Shown here: positions 44,758 through 54,454 of the stretch, piece after piece
How positions within the stretch are numbered: position 1 is the first letter of the stretch
Layout: every line of letters begins with the position of its first letter
From: Lacticaseibacillus zhaodongensis
Lineage (GTDB): Bacteria > Bacillota > Bacilli > Lactobacillales > Lactobacillaceae
NCBI RefSeq assembly: GCF_009687905.1
Contig: NZ_BLBG01000012.1
Location: forward strand, 1-64,000
Reading direction: 5' to 3'
DNA length: 64,000 bases
Position numbers and translations under genes: made by a program
Notes under the pieces: generated by a model
The model's input: only the letters and a program-made list of their open reading frames with translations
Database searches by the model: none
Told to the model about the DNA's origin: nothing

Positions 44758-44792
44758 GAAAAGGAGCCTGCCAGGCCTTGGCAGGCTCCTTT
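44758..44792 (+). terminator. Terminator of nagB
   Basis: AAAGGAGCCTGCC pairs with GGCAGGCTCCTTT. Confidence 0.85.
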
Positions 44793-44910
44793 CTGTATTC
44801 TGAAACTGAAGACGGACAAAATCACCACCGTGACAGGGTTTAATTGGTATTAGAAAACAGTATACTGAATTGAAAAGTAGCTTATCTGCGGATACGGGAG
44901 GAACTTCAGA

Positions 44911-46812
44911 ATGACAAGAATTCAAGATGATTTGTACATGGCCATCAATGGTGACTGGCAAGACAACACCGTAATTCCACCTGACAAGTCGAGCATTGGC
45001 GCCGACCGGGACCTAACCGATAACATTGAAAAACAGCTGCGCGCTGATTTCGATGCCCTCAATTCCGGCAAGAAGAGCAGTTCGGATACGAACCTGCTAA
45101 CGGCCGCAAAGCTCTACGCCAAGGCTGCTGACTTCAAAACTCGCGACCGCTTAGGCATTGAACCCGTTTTGCCGCGGGTGCACCACTTGCTTGACCTGCC
45201 AACTCTGGCCGATTTCAATGCGGACTTACCCGAGTTGATCGCGCAAGGCTACCAAATGCCTCTGGACTGGCAAGTCTACGCCGACCTGAACGACGCCAGC
45301 ACCAACCAGATCAATTTTGGCGCGCTCGACACGATTCTGCCCGACGCTGCGCTGTACAAGGAAAATCCAAGCAAATACCAGCCAATGCTCAACTCTTGGA
45401 GTGATATGGCTAGTCAACTGCTGCTAAAAGTGGGGCTGACTGCTGGGCAAGCAGCGATGTACATTCGTGACGCTCTCGCGTTCGACGCCCGCTCTGCGAA
45501 ATACACCATCACAAACGAAGAGGCCGCGGAGATCAAGAACCTGAACAACCCCTGCAGCTGGGATGATTTCGTTCAGCAACTCGCCGGTTTTGCCTTCCCG
45601 GCTGCCGTCGCCCGCTTCATGCCGGCGACACCAGCGACCGTCAACGAGTTCACGCCCAAGACTTTTGCCAACTGGTCAACGCTGCTAAACGAAGACAATT
45701 ACCACGAATTCCAGCACTACGCCATTATCCAGGAACTCATTGGCGCCAGTGGTTACCTGAGTAACGAACTGCGCCACATCGGTAATACCTACAGCCGCTT
45801 CCTGTCCGGTCAGGAGGAAGATGTCAGCGAGGTCAAAAGCGCGTACCGGCTCGCCAACGCCTACATGGCCGAGCCAATCGGCATTTACTACGGTAAAACC
45901 TACTTTGGTGAAGATGCCAAGCGTGACGTCACGGCTCTCGTTAAGCGCATCATTGCAGCTTACAAGCAGCAGCTGAGCGCTAACACCTGGCTCAGTGCCA
46001 GCACCAAGGCCAAGGCCCTGCGGAAGCTCGACACGATGGCCATCAAGATGGGCTACCCGGACAAGGCTCTGCCATTTTACGACCAGATGCACGTTGAAGA
46101 TAAGGATGACCTGCTAACGACGGCGCAAAAACTGGACGATGTGATCATGCGCGAGCAACTGTCCCGCGTCGGCCAGCCGGTCAACCGCGGCGAATGGGGC
46201 ATGCCGGGTCACTTGGTCAACGCTTGCTACGACCCAACAATGAACGACATCCTCTTCCCCGCCGGTATTTTGCAGCCACCGTACTACTCCAAGTCTTGGA
46301 GTGAAGCGGCTAACTTGGGCGGGACCGGCGCGACGATCGGCCACGAGATTTCCCACGCCTTCGACAACAACGGGGCCCTTTTTGACGAATACGGCAACAT
46401 GAAGAACTGGTGGACCAAGGACGACGAGGCCGCCTTTGCCAAAATCACCCAGCAGATGATCGACCAGTTCGACGGCCTGCAGTACGAAGGCGTCCGCATC
46501 AACGGCAAGCTCTGTGTCAGCGAGAACCTCGCCGACAACGCCGGCATGGACGTTGCGCTGAGCCTACTGGGCGACAAGCCTAGCAAGGAAGAACTGCAAG
46601 AATTCTTCACTGCCTACACCAAGTCCTGGCGCTACAAGATGCGCCCAGAACTGGCCAAGACCGTCCTGATGCAAGACGTTCACGCCCCGGCAACATTGCG
46701 GGTCAACATCCCCGTGCAAAACTTCGACGAGTGGTACCAAGCCTACGATGTTAAACCCGGCGACGGCATGTACCGCGACCCAGAAAAGCGGATCGTGGTG
46801 TGGGATAAGTAG
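44911..46812 (+). CDS. pepO: M13-family endopeptidase PepO
   Basis: Zinc oligopeptidase of 633 residues, neprilysin-like, without signal peptide. The zinc site is GHEISHAFDNNGALFDEYGN (HExxH near residue 477), and the third ligand Glu lies in ENLADNAG (about 537). It degrades medium-size peptides taken up by Opp. GGGAGGAAC precedes the ATG. Confidence 0.94.
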   Translation: MTRIQDDLYMAINGDWQDNTVIPPDKSSIGADRDLTDNIEKQLRADFDALNSGKKSSSDTNLLTAAKLYAKAADFKTRDRLGIEPVLPRVHHLLDLPTLADFNADLPELIAQGYQMPLDWQVYADLNDASTNQINFGALDTILPDAALYKENPSKYQPMLNSWSDMASQLLLKVGLTAGQAAMYIRDALAFDARSAKYTITNEEAAEIKNLNNPCSWDDFVQQLAGFAFPAAVARFMPATPATVNEFTPKTFANWSTLLNEDNYHEFQHYAIIQELIGASGYLSNELRHIGNTYSRFLSGQEEDVSEVKSAYRLANAYMAEPIGIYYGKTYFGEDAKRDVTALVKRIIAAYKQQLSANTWLSASTKAKALRKLDTMAIKMGYPDKALPFYDQMHVEDKDDLLTTAQKLDDVIMREQLSRVGQPVNRGEWGMPGHLVNACYDPTMNDILFPAGILQPPYYSKSWSEAANLGGTGATIGHEISHAFDNNGALFDEYGNMKNWWTKDDEAAFAKITQQMIDQFDGLQYEGVRINGKLCVSENLADNAGMDVALSLLGDKPSKEELQEFFTAYTKSWRYKMRPELAKTVLMQDVHAPATLRVNIPVQNFDEWYQAYDVKPGDGMYRDPEKRIVVWDK

Positions 46813-46892
46813 CACAGAGCGGAGCGCTCATAAGCTCGCCTACTGAGGTGAGTTGCTAAACACGATTTTCGCCCATAAATTAGCATATTCAA

Positions 46893-46940
46893 AAGGAAAC
46901 TTTCCCAACAAAATTATTCTGCGGAGAAAGTTTCTTTTTA
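46893..46940 (+). terminator. Terminator of pepO
   Basis: GGAAACTTTC pairs with GAAAGTTTC followed by TTTTT. Confidence 0.75.
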
Positions 46941-47076
46941 TTAAAGTTCAAGGATAATGCAAGTAAGCGTCCACACCGTTTTTATTGAATGCGCTATAAT
47001 ACCAATGGATGCGCATATCACGACACCCACTTTAACCGATTAATTTCGGCCGACACTTTGAGGAGAGGGTTTTTCT

Positions 47077-47775
47077 ATGACAAATAAAAAGTTTACCATT
47101 GCAGCCGTTGTTGCCGCAGCCATCACCGCAGCGCCAATCGCTGCACCAGCTATTGGCGCAATCGCACCTGTTTTTGCTGCGACAAGTACTACTGCAACCA
47201 GTACTGCCACGACAACAAGCACCGCAACTGGTACAAAGGCAATCACCAACGGTACGGTAAAGCTCTGGACTGGGAATGCTACTGCCAAGGTCGATGACAC
47301 CATCATTTACAATGATAACAACTTCACCATTCGCGATAATGGTGCTGGCTATGCACAGAAGTACACAACCTACACTGTCACCCACCTGTTTACTCGTAAG
47401 TCTGATGGCGCCAAGTTCTACATGACCGACGATGGCAAGTACCTGCCGGCCAAGGACTTTAACTTCACCGCAACTGGCGCCACGGCTGAAGATACCACCC
47501 TGCCCCTTGGCGCAATTAAAATCAACTACAACAAGAACTACGGCATTCAGGTCTGGACTAAAGAGGGCAAGATGGTCCGCTTTAACGATGTCGATGCCGC
47601 TTCTTGGAACAAGGCTCACCCTAAGACCAAGGTTAAGGTTGGCGACCCTAAGAAGCTGACCGGTCAGACCACCTGGAAGGTATTCAATGATACCTACACT
47701 GCTCACGGCACGACTTACTACAACCTTGGTGGCGACCAGTACATCGATGCTAGTTACTGCGTTAAGATTAAGTAA
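47077..47775 (+). CDS. Secreted SLAP-domain protein (paralogue 2)
   Basis: Protein of 232 residues, ATG 47077 after GAGGAGAGGG. The signal peptide MTNKKFTIAAVVAAAITAAP has cleavage near VFAATS, and a Thr/Ala/Ser linker follows. The C-terminal module NYNKNYGIQVW...TWKVFNDTY...TTYYNLGGDQYID is a SLAP-type wall-binding domain. A TATAAT lies 80 bp upstream. It is one of three paralogues here, the next gene being the closest. Confidence 0.85.
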   Translation: MTNKKFTIAAVVAAAITAAPIAAPAIGAIAPVFAATSTTATSTATTTSTATGTKAITNGTVKLWTGNATAKVDDTIIYNDNNFTIRDNGAGYAQKYTTYTVTHLFTRKSDGAKFYMTDDGKYLPAKDFNFTATGATAEDTTLPLGAIKINYNKNYGIQVWTKEGKMVRFNDVDAASWNKAHPKTKVKVGDPKKLTGQTTWKVFNDTYTAHGTTYYNLGGDQYIDASYCVKIK

Positions 47776-47792
47776 TCTTAACTGATTTGTGC

Positions 47793-47825
47793 AAAAGGAG
47801 TTGGCGGAAAAGCCAGCTTCTTTTT
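47793..47825 (+). terminator. Terminator of SLAP gene 2
   Basis: AAGGAGTTGGC pairs with GCCAGCTTC, then TTTTT. Confidence 0.75.
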
Positions 47826-48020
47826 GTTATTTCCTCGACAATCGGCCCCAATTATCATGATTATTAAACACGCGCACCTGCTGTAATGAAACTGCATTCA
47901 TAATGCAAACCACGGCTGCCCCTACAGCTTTACGATTTGCGTTATAATGATGGAGATAAATGTTTGGGCGGATACTGCTTCCACCAACGATTTTGCTACA
48001 GCTTTAAGGAGGATGTTAAT

Positions 48021-48809
48021 TTGACTAACAAGAAGTTCACACTCGCAGCGGTTGCCGCTGCCGCAATTGCCGCCGCACCAATCATCAGCACAAGCGCAGC
48101 TGTTTTTGCTGATCCAACTGGCCCAAACATGGCTGAGCTGGCGGTTGAACGTGCCAAGGCTGCTCAGGCTAATGGTGCCTCAACTGCTGATGCACTTGCC
48201 GCCGCTACTGGTGGCAGCCAAACTACTACCGCCGGCACCGGCACCACACAATCCACCGCTGACACAGCAACGATTGCAGTTACTGGGACTGTCACCGTCA
48301 AGCGCACTAGTCTTCTTTACAAGGACGCTAGTGGCCAGGACACACCGGTTGGTTCCGCAGTTAAAGGCGCCGTCTACGCCGTTACTAACCAGGTAACTCT
48401 GGGCAACGGTGCCACCTACTACGAAGTTGCGGGTGGCCAGTTCCTGAGCGCTGACGACGTTGACTCCAGCAAGGTTGTTTCCACAGCGGATGCAAGTAAA
48501 ACTACTACAACCACCAAGAAGACTGATGCAACCACCAAGAACATTGGGGTCATCAAGGTCAACTACAACGCGAAGTACGGTATCCAGATTTGGAACAAGG
48601 CCGGCCAGGTTGTTAAGTATAATTCCGTTGATGCGAAGGCATGGAACGCAAAGCACTCCAAGAAGGTTAAGGTCGGCGACGCGAAGAAGCTGCCTGGCCA
48701 GACAACTTGGAAGGTCTTTAATGCGACCTACAAGGATCACGGCACAACCTACTACAACCTTGGCGGCGATCAGTACATCGATGCGAACTACGTCAAGAAG
48801 ATCAAGTAA
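48021..48809 (+). CDS. Secreted SLAP-domain protein (paralogue 3), TTG start
   Basis: Protein of 262 residues, starting at TTG 48021 eight bases after AAGGAGGAT, which fits the signal LTNKKFTLAAVAAAAIAAAP of its paralogues. The mature part has an extra SH3/SLAP-like unit (LYKDASGQD...TYYEVAGGQFLS), a Thr/Lys linker and the shared C-terminal wall-binding module (GIQIWNKAG...TTYYNLGGDQYIDANYV). Tandem location and matching ends indicate duplication of the neighbour. Confidence 0.85.
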   Translation: MTNKKFTLAAVAAAAIAAAPIISTSAAVFADPTGPNMAELAVERAKAAQANGASTADALAAATGGSQTTTAGTGTTQSTADTATIAVTGTVTVKRTSLLYKDASGQDTPVGSAVKGAVYAVTNQVTLGNGATYYEVAGGQFLSADDVDSSKVVSTADASKTTTTTKKTDATTKNIGVIKVNYNAKYGIQIWNKAGQVVKYNSVDAKAWNAKHSKKVKVGDAKKLPGQTTWKVFNATYKDHGTTYYNLGGDQYIDANYVKKIK

Positions 48810-48830
48810 ACTAAGTAAATCGTGCTACTT

Positions 48831-48862
48831 AAAAGGAGCTGGCAAAATGCCAACTCCTTTTT
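48831..48862. terminator. Bidirectional terminator
   Basis: AAAAGGAGCTGGC pairs with GCCAACTCCTTTTT between convergent genes. Confidence 0.85.
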
Positions 48863-48868
48863 GCATTC

Positions 48869-49861
48869 CTATTTAGCTGTCACATCAACAAACTGCTGCA
48901 CCTGCGCCAGTGGGAACTCGGTCGGTTCCGCCGCATTCAGCAAGTCCTCCGTGAGCGCAACCTTCGTGATGGTCTGATCATCGTAAGGCTGCATGAAGTA
49001 CGCATGGCGGCTCATATCCATGTAGCCGCGGTACTGCGTGTAATCGGAACTGCCATCTCCGCTGATTTTGATCCCGCGTGGAATGTCGAGGCTGCCCAGC
49101 AGGTGGCTGATCGTGTTCACCGCCGCGGCCTGACCGTGCACCTTTTCGGCGTGTTCGCGCAGGAAGGCCATGCGCACGAAGCGGGAAACTGAAGTGTAAT
49201 CTCCAGGCAAGCCGACCGCACCAGTGCCGGCACCGAAACCATCCGCTTGCAACGCGCCGTACTTAGTTCCGGCGGCCAAGGTTGGCTGCAGCTGGGCAAA
49301 ATTCTTCAGGTTCTTCACGTGCCACGGGAAGTCCGGACTGTTGGTCATGACGCCAACGGGATTGTCATACAGCTGCAGCCCCTCGCCTTCAGCCTCAAGC
49401 ACTGCGCAATCTCCGCTCGCATCCGCAACAATCCAGTGCAGGGGCACAACAATGTCGCCCATGAACTTATTTTTGACGGCAACGACATTCAGCGTTGCCA
49501 ACCGGTCGCGCAATTCGCTCACACTGTGCATGTTGCCAAGCAAGTAAGGAATCATCTCGTGGGAAGCCAGGTTCACGTGTCCAGCGAGGGACGCGGGACT
49601 GTACTTGGATTCCGTAAAGTACAAGGTGGCGGCGGCAAAACCCGCCTCGTTCACGCCATCAACGGTCAGGTACTGGCCAACATTGCGGCCGGCACCGACA
49701 AAACCAAGTGGCCCGGCAAAACCATTCGCCGCCACGTCGCTATTAAAGTGGTGCTGGCGCGGGATCACAACCGGCCGCCCCCCGAGCTCAAAGCCAAAAT
49801 CCATAGTCCGGGACAGGAAGAACTTCCCGTCAGCATCTTCATAAGTAAAACTAGTACACAT
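48869..49861 (-). CDS. Choloylglycine hydrolase family (linear amide C-N hydrolase)
   Basis: Ntn-type amidase of 330 residues. Cys2 becomes the nucleophile after Met removal. Arg and Asp of SRTMDFGFELGG and the Asn of VMTNSPDFPWH are conserved catalytic residues. Members are bile salt hydrolases or penicillin V acylases; the two cannot be separated here, though the length and FPWH motif leave both open. It is cytoplasmic and monocistronic. Confidence 0.88.
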   Translation of the reverse strand: MCTSFTYEDADGKFFLSRTMDFGFELGGRPVVIPRQHHFNSDVAANGFAGPLGFVGAGRNVGQYLTVDGVNEAGFAAATLYFTESKYSPASLAGHVNLASHEMIPYLLGNMHSVSELRDRLATLNVVAVKNKFMGDIVVPLHWIVADASGDCAVLEAEGEGLQLYDNPVGVMTNSPDFPWHVKNLKNFAQLQPTLAAGTKYGALQADGFGAGTGAVGLPGDYTSVSRFVRMAFLREHAEKVHGQAAAVNTISHLLGSLDIPRGIKISGDGSSDYTQYRGYMDMSRHAYFMQPYDDQTITKVALTEDLLNAAEPTEFPLAQVQQFVDVTAK

Positions 49862-49984
49862 TCGCAGTCTCTTCCTTCTCTATGTTTGCTAAATAGTATG
49901 CACTTAATGTTAGCACCGCGCTAGTCTTTACGTAATAGCAGCGGTCAATCAGAAGTAATTGTCATACACAGAGTGCGGAACTAA

Positions 49985-50017
49985 AACGGCGGCGAAGCAT
50001 CGCGCCCCGCCGCCGTT
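49985..50017 (-). terminator. Terminator of the coiled-coil gene
   Basis: AACGGCGGCG pairs with CGCCGCCGTT just past the stop of the minus-strand gene. Confidence 0.7.
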
Positions 50018-50034
50018 CATAAATATATTTAGTT

Positions 50035-50739
50035 TTAGTTATCAGCTGCGTGCTTCGCCACGATTGCGTCCGCCTGCGCCTGGGTTGCCTGCACCTCACC
50101 CTGGGCTTCGTTAAGTGCCCGGGTCTTGGCATCTGAATCTGCGCGGGCAGATTCGGTCTCCTTCTTAGCAGCGGCCAACTGGTTCTGCAGGTCAGCAATC
50201 TTACCCGTCAGTTCTGCTACCTGGTTGTTGAGCTTGCTGATGGAGTCATTCGCCGTGTTGAGCTTTTGCTGGAGAGCATCAACCTCCGCCTGCTTCGCCA
50301 TCACGCGCTGGTTACCGATGTCGATCTGCTGCTGAACTTCCCGAATCTTTTCCTGAATCTGCCGCTGCAGGGACGCCACTTCGCTGTCCTTTTGTTTGGC
50401 CAAGTTGTCGTACTGCGTCTGGAGCTGTGCTTTCTGGTTGGTCAAATCGGTCACATTAGCTCGCGCTGTGTTCAAGTCACTCTGACTAGTCGCCAGCTGT
50501 TTTTGGGTTGCGTCCAGGCTCGTCTTGGCCGTGGTGAGCTGCGTCTGGCTGTCCTTCAACGCGTTGGTCTTGTTCGTCAGCATGGAATCCAATGTCGAAA
50601 GGCTAGCGTTGATACTAGCAATGTTGTTGTGCCCAGTCCAGTAGTTGTCAGCAAAGGCCTTAACGCCCATCCCTGCAAAACCAAGCGTCACGGCGGCGAT
50701 AACAGCAGTAGCAATCTTAAGCAATGTAGCCTTCTTCAT
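50035..50739 (-). CDS. Secreted coiled-coil protein
   Basis: Protein of 234 residues from ATG 50739 (GGGGGAA upstream). Signal peptide MKKATLLKIATAVIAAVTLG, cleavage near KAFADN. The remainder is an almost continuous Gln/Asn/Lys-rich coiled coil (about 50-225) with heptads and no globular domain, anchor or Cys. It resembles the N-terminal coiled-coil half of PcsB/CwlO-type hydrolases but lacks any catalytic part. Function unknown. Confidence 0.75.
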   Translation of the reverse strand: MKKATLLKIATAVIAAVTLGFAGMGVKAFADNYWTGHNNIASINASLSTLDSMLTNKTNALKDSQTQLTTAKTSLDATQKQLATSQSDLNTARANVTDLTNQKAQLQTQYDNLAKQKDSEVASLQRQIQEKIREVQQQIDIGNQRVMAKQAEVDALQQKLNTANDSISKLNNQVAELTGKIADLQNQLAAAKKETESARADSDAKTRALNEAQGEVQATQAQADAIVAKHAADN

Positions 50740-51178
50740 AGTGAATTCCCCCAAAATTTTAGTTATATAGTCAACAATCAGCATTTTTGCGTATAAAAAA
50801 ACTCGTAATCGGCATTCTAGTCGGTAGCGGGTTGTTTCCATTCCGAACGTATAAATTTGATGCACATCCGCACTTGTAACGATTATCGTTTGCGAACGTG
50901 CCGTGCTTCCTATGAATACTATTATGCCTGTTATTTTTGAAGATAGCAACATTAACTAACAAAAAGTTTGTAAAAGTTCCGATAATTAGCGTTATACCGG
51001 CGTTTGCTCGTAAATAAAGGTAGCATATCAATAACTAATAGCAGTCATTACTTAAACAAAATATCCATTTGAGCAGTGTTTTCGTGTCAGCCCATTCTGT
51101 ATGCTTGTTATGCAAAAAGTTAGGTTATATGGAGATATGAATCATGGCTAATGCTACGATAACCTGCGTTTTAATAAC
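50740..51178. other. Intergenic DNA without recognised feature
   Basis: About 440 bp holding the promoter region of the coiled-coil gene. I find no convincing gene, RNA or repeat in it. Confidence 0.4.
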
Positions 51179-51212
51179 AAAAAAAGCGAAACTCACCTGA
51201 GTTTCGCTTTTT
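51179..51212 (-). terminator. Terminator of the lysine operon
   Basis: AAAAAGCGAAACTCA pairs with TGAGTTTCGCTTTTT, 140 bp after the asd stop. It can work in both directions. Confidence 0.85.
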
Positions 51213-51255
51213 CAGCATTTTGCTTCCCTTAATTGCTAATTTATTGTGGTAAAGC

Positions 51256-51348
51256 TTAATCAACACCATGCTCGCGTGGCTTAGCTAATCCGAATAGACC
51301 AAGCGTTGGGGTTAGACCGACCCAAACTGCCGTTAACAGCAAATTAGT
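51256..51348 (-). other. Thirty-codon open frame following asd in frame
   Basis: Directly after the asd stop, 30 sense codons continue in frame: TNLLLTAVWVGLTPTLGLFG, then LAKPREHGVD, then a stop. The segment looks like a final membrane helix with a charged end, unlike Asd. No ribosome binding site precedes the TTG at 51342, so it is more likely the remnant of a lost gene than a peptide gene. Confidence 0.3.
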
Positions 51349-52434
51349 TTAGTTGAACAACTTTGCTGCCCCATCCGGCACGCGTACCAGATCCCGAGCA
51401 ACCAGTTCCTCGGCAATTTGGACCGTGTTCCAAGCCGCACCCTTGAGCAGGTTATCGGAAACGACCCACATGTGGTAAGCACCAGGGTTCTCGACGTCGG
51501 CGCGGATGCGGCCGACGAAGGTGTCGCGCTTGCCTTCAGCCGTCAATGGCTGCGGGTAAAGCTGCTTGCTTGGGTCGTCCTGCACGACAACGCCAGGCGC
51601 CTTGGCAAGGGCCGCGCGCAGATCATCCGGCGTTGGCTGCTGTTCAGTCTCAAAGTAGACCGTTTCGCCATGGCCAATCGGAACGGGCACGCGGACACAG
51701 GTCGCGGTGACCTTGATGTCAGGGGCGTTCTTGTCGCCGAGCATGATCTTCTTGGTTTCGTGGATCATCTTCCACTCTTCGTGCGTGTAGTCAGCGTCCT
51801 CGAAGACATCGATTTGCGGCAGGAGGTTGAAGGCCAATGGGTAGTGCTTTTCAGCGCCCTTGACCGGCAAAATTTTGGCATCCATTGGCTTGCCGTCCAG
51901 GTAATCCTGAGCTTCACTGCGCAGCTCGTTGATGGCAGACTGGCCGGCACCACTAGCAGCCTGGTAAGTGGACACGATGACCTGCTTCAAGCCGTACTGA
52001 GCGCGAATTGGTTCCAGCGCCACCACCATCTGAATCGTGGAACAGTTCGGGTTGGCGATGATACCGTTGTGGCCGGCCAAGGCGTCGGGGTTCACTTCGG
52101 GCACGACCAGCGGCACGTTGTCGTCCATGCGGAAGTGCGAGGTGTTGTCAACGCAGACGGCCCCGCGCTTTACGGCTTCTGGCAGCAAGCGGCCGGAGAC
52201 ATCCCCACCAGCGGAGGCGAGTACAATGTCGATGCCGTTGAATGAATCCGGAACGGCCTCCTCAACTGTTACCGGCTTGCCGTTGAAGTGGAGCGTTTTG
52301 CCTGCGGAACGGGATGAGGCCAACAGGTGCACCTCGTTAACTGGAATCGTTGACTGCTCCAACTGCTGAATCAGCCGGGTGCCGACCGCGCCGGTTGCCC
52401 CGAGAATTGCTACGTTAAACTTCTTATCTGCCAT
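51349..52434 (-). CDS. asd: Aspartate-semialdehyde dehydrogenase
   Basis: Enzyme of 361 residues that reduces aspartyl phosphate with NADPH. NADP loop [15 protein letters not shown]; catalytic Cys in [11 protein letters not shown]; His region in [19 protein letters not shown] precedes the ATG. It is the last gene of the alr-to-asd lysine operon. Confidence 0.95.
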   Translation of the reverse strand: MADKKFNVAILGATGAVGTRLIQQLEQSTIPVNEVHLLASSRSAGKTLHFNGKPVTVEEAVPDSFNGIDIVLASAGGDVSGRLLPEAVKRGAVCVDNTSHFRMDDNVPLVVPEVNPDALAGHNGIIANPNCSTIQMVVALEPIRAQYGLKQVIVSTYQAASGAGQSAINELRSEAQDYLDGKPMDAKILPVKGAEKHYPLAFNLLPQIDVFEDADYTHEEWKMIHETKKIMLGDKNAPDIKVTATCVRVPVPIGHGETVYFETEQQPTPDDLRAALAKAPGVVVQDDPSKQLYPQPLTAEGKRDTFVGRIRADVENPGAYHMWVVSDNLLKGAAWNTVQIAEELVARDLVRVPDGAAKLFN

Positions 52435-52488
52435 AATTGCCGTTACTCCTTAATGATTTAATTTTGAGCTGCAAGAACCCACTGCTTC

Positions 52489-53664
52489 TTACTGATTTTG
52501 CTGTGCAAACTGCTGGATCCGCTTGACTGCTTCTTCCAACTTGGCGGTCGCCGCCGCGTAGGACAGGCGCAGGTAACCCGCGCCGCCGGGGCCAAAGACC
52601 GAACCGGGGACCAGGCCGACTTTAGCCTCCCGCGCCAAACGCAGGTTGAAGGCCACGTCGTCCGTGCCGAAGCGGGCCGGCATTTTGGCGAAAATGTAGA
52701 ACGCCCCACCCGGCGTCGCGGCACTGAAGCCAGCCTGCTTGAGGCCCGCCAGTACCAAGTCACGGCGCGCGCGGTACTGCTCGCGCATAATTGCGGGATC
52801 CTTGCGTCCGTCATTCAGCGCGGCGAGGGCCGCCAGCTGCATCGGGCTCGCCACCGTCGTGACCATGTACTGGTGCATTTTGCCGACCTGCTTGGTTAAC
52901 GCCGCGGGCCCGGCAACGTAGCCGACCCGGTAGCCGGTCATCGCGTGCGACTTGCTGAGGCCGCTGATCAGCAGCGTCTGCTCGGGCAAAAGCTTACCCA
53001 GACTCAGGTGATCCGCATCGTAGCTGAGCTCGGCGTAAATTTCATCAGCAAGCACCAGCAGGTTCGTGTCCGCAATGGCCGCCGCCAGCGCCTTGATCTG
53101 CGCGTGGGTGTAGGTCACACCGGTCGGATTACCCGGATAGTTAATGACCATGGCCTTGGCGTCAGGATGCTGCGCTAGGGTTTGCTTGAGCAGTGCCGGC
53201 GTCATGATGAAGTCCGGCGCGGTATTGACCTCAACTACGTTCAGTCCGTGCATCCGGCTGACCGCCGCGTACAGTGGGAAGGTCGGGGTCGGCACGATGA
53301 TGGTGTCACCAGGGTTGAACAAGGCCTGAATCGACGCGGTAATCGCCTCCGTCGCCCCAGTGGTCACGACGACCTCTTCCGGTGCGTAGTGGGCGGCAAA
53401 GCGCTCGGCCAGGTAATTGCTGACGGCGCTACGCAGCTCAGGATAACCCATTGACGGTGCGTAGTGGGAATGGTCGTTCTCGATTGCACTGACCGTCGCC
53501 TGTTTAACGTGTTCTGGCACCGCAAAATCTGGTTCCCCGAGCGTCAGTTTGATGATGCCTGGGACGCTAGAAATCTGCTGATCCACCGCGCGAATCGCTG
53601 ACGGCTGCACCTGTGCGAGCAGCTTGTTGCCCAAACCGCTTAGTCCTGCTTTTGCTTCTGGCAT
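52489..53664 (-). CDS. patA: PLP aminotransferase, probable N-acetyl-LL-DAP aminotransferase
   Basis: Class I aminotransferase of 391 residues with NYPGNPTGVTY, LADEIYAELSY and the PLP-Lys motif SGLSKSHAMTGYRVGY. Its place between dapB and asd, in an operon with dapD and dapL, identifies it as the acetylase-branch aminotransferase (PatA) by context. Sequence alone would also allow an aspartate aminotransferase. Confidence 0.85.
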   Translation of the reverse strand: MPEAKAGLSGLGNKLLAQVQPSAIRAVDQQISSVPGIIKLTLGEPDFAVPEHVKQATVSAIENDHSHYAPSMGYPELRSAVSNYLAERFAAHYAPEEVVVTTGATEAITASIQALFNPGDTIIVPTPTFPLYAAVSRMHGLNVVEVNTAPDFIMTPALLKQTLAQHPDAKAMVINYPGNPTGVTYTHAQIKALAAAIADTNLLVLADEIYAELSYDADHLSLGKLLPEQTLLISGLSKSHAMTGYRVGYVAGPAALTKQVGKMHQYMVTTVASPMQLAALAALNDGRKDPAIMREQYRARRDLVLAGLKQAGFSAATPGGAFYIFAKMPARFGTDDVAFNLRLAREAKVGLVPGSVFGPGGAGYLRLSYAAATAKLEEAVKRIQQFAQQNQ

Positions 53665-53692
53665 GTGTTCACCCCTTGTCCAATCTAATTAC

Positions 53693-54454
53693 TTACAGCA
53701 ACGCGTCGAGACCGACCGTCAGCGGTTGCTTGAGGCCATTGACCCCACGCAGCGCGATGCGAATCCCGGCCATGAACGACAAACGATCGAACGAACTCTG
53801 CTTGATGGTCAGGCTCTCACCCGGCGCACCGAAGATAACTTCCTCTTCGGCAATGTAACCAGGCAACCGAATCGCGTGCACCTGCACGTCATCGATCCGT
53901 TCACCGCGGGAAGCGTCATCCGTCTGCGGCTTCTTTGGCTTAGGAGCCAGTGGAGCGCTCTTGCGGGCCTTGCTGATAAGCTGGGCCGTTGCGCGCGCCG
54001 TCCCGCTTGGGGAGTCAAGCTTGTCGGCGTGGTGAATCTCCAGCACCTCGGCGTCAGGCATGAACTGCGCGGCCTTGGCCGCAAACTGCATCATGAGGAC
54101 AGCGGAGATGGAGAAGTTCGGCACGATCAGCAAGTGGCGGCCGTTGTTTTTGGCCAACTCACCCAAGTTTTCAGTATCCTTAGGGCTGAGACCGGAAGTC
54201 CCGATCAGCGTGTCGAAACCGTGGCTGAGCGCGTACTCACCGTTGCTACGGGCGCCATCGGGAGTGGTCATGTCCATCCAGACGTCGGCCTTAATGTTGA
54301 TGTCCTTGTAATCGGTGAAGACCGGGAAGTCGGCGGGCTCAGCACCCAGCGGACTGTAGGCCCCTACAATTTTAATATCATCGGTTTCGTTGATCATCGT
54401 GGTAATTTTGCGGCCCATTTTACCAAACGCACCGGCTAATAAAACTGTTGTCAT
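53693..54454 (-). CDS. dapB: 4-hydroxy-tetrahydrodipicolinate reductase
   Basis: Enzyme of 253 residues. Nucleotide loop LLAGAFGKMGRKI, active-site EIHHADKLDSPSGTA (His and Lys). The ATG overlaps the dapA stop as TAATG. Confidence 0.95.
   Translation of the reverse strand: MTTVLLAGAFGKMGRKITTMINETDDIKIVGAYSPLGAEPADFPVFTDYKDINIKADVWMDMTTPDGARSNGEYALSHGFDTLIGTSGLSPKDTENLGELAKNNGRHLLIVPNFSISAVLMMQFAAKAAQFMPDAEVLEIHHADKLDSPSGTARATAQLISKARKSAPLAPKPKKPQTDDASRGERIDDVQVHAIRLPGYIAEEEVIFGAPGESLTIKQSSFDRLSFMAGIRIALRGVNGLKQPLTVGLDALL

Noticed and set aside
46812-46860. Family B copy after pepO
   Set aside because: Only the left-edge sequence CACAGAGCGGA is present; conserved loop motifs are missing, so at most a relic. 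The same holds at 30246 and 49968.
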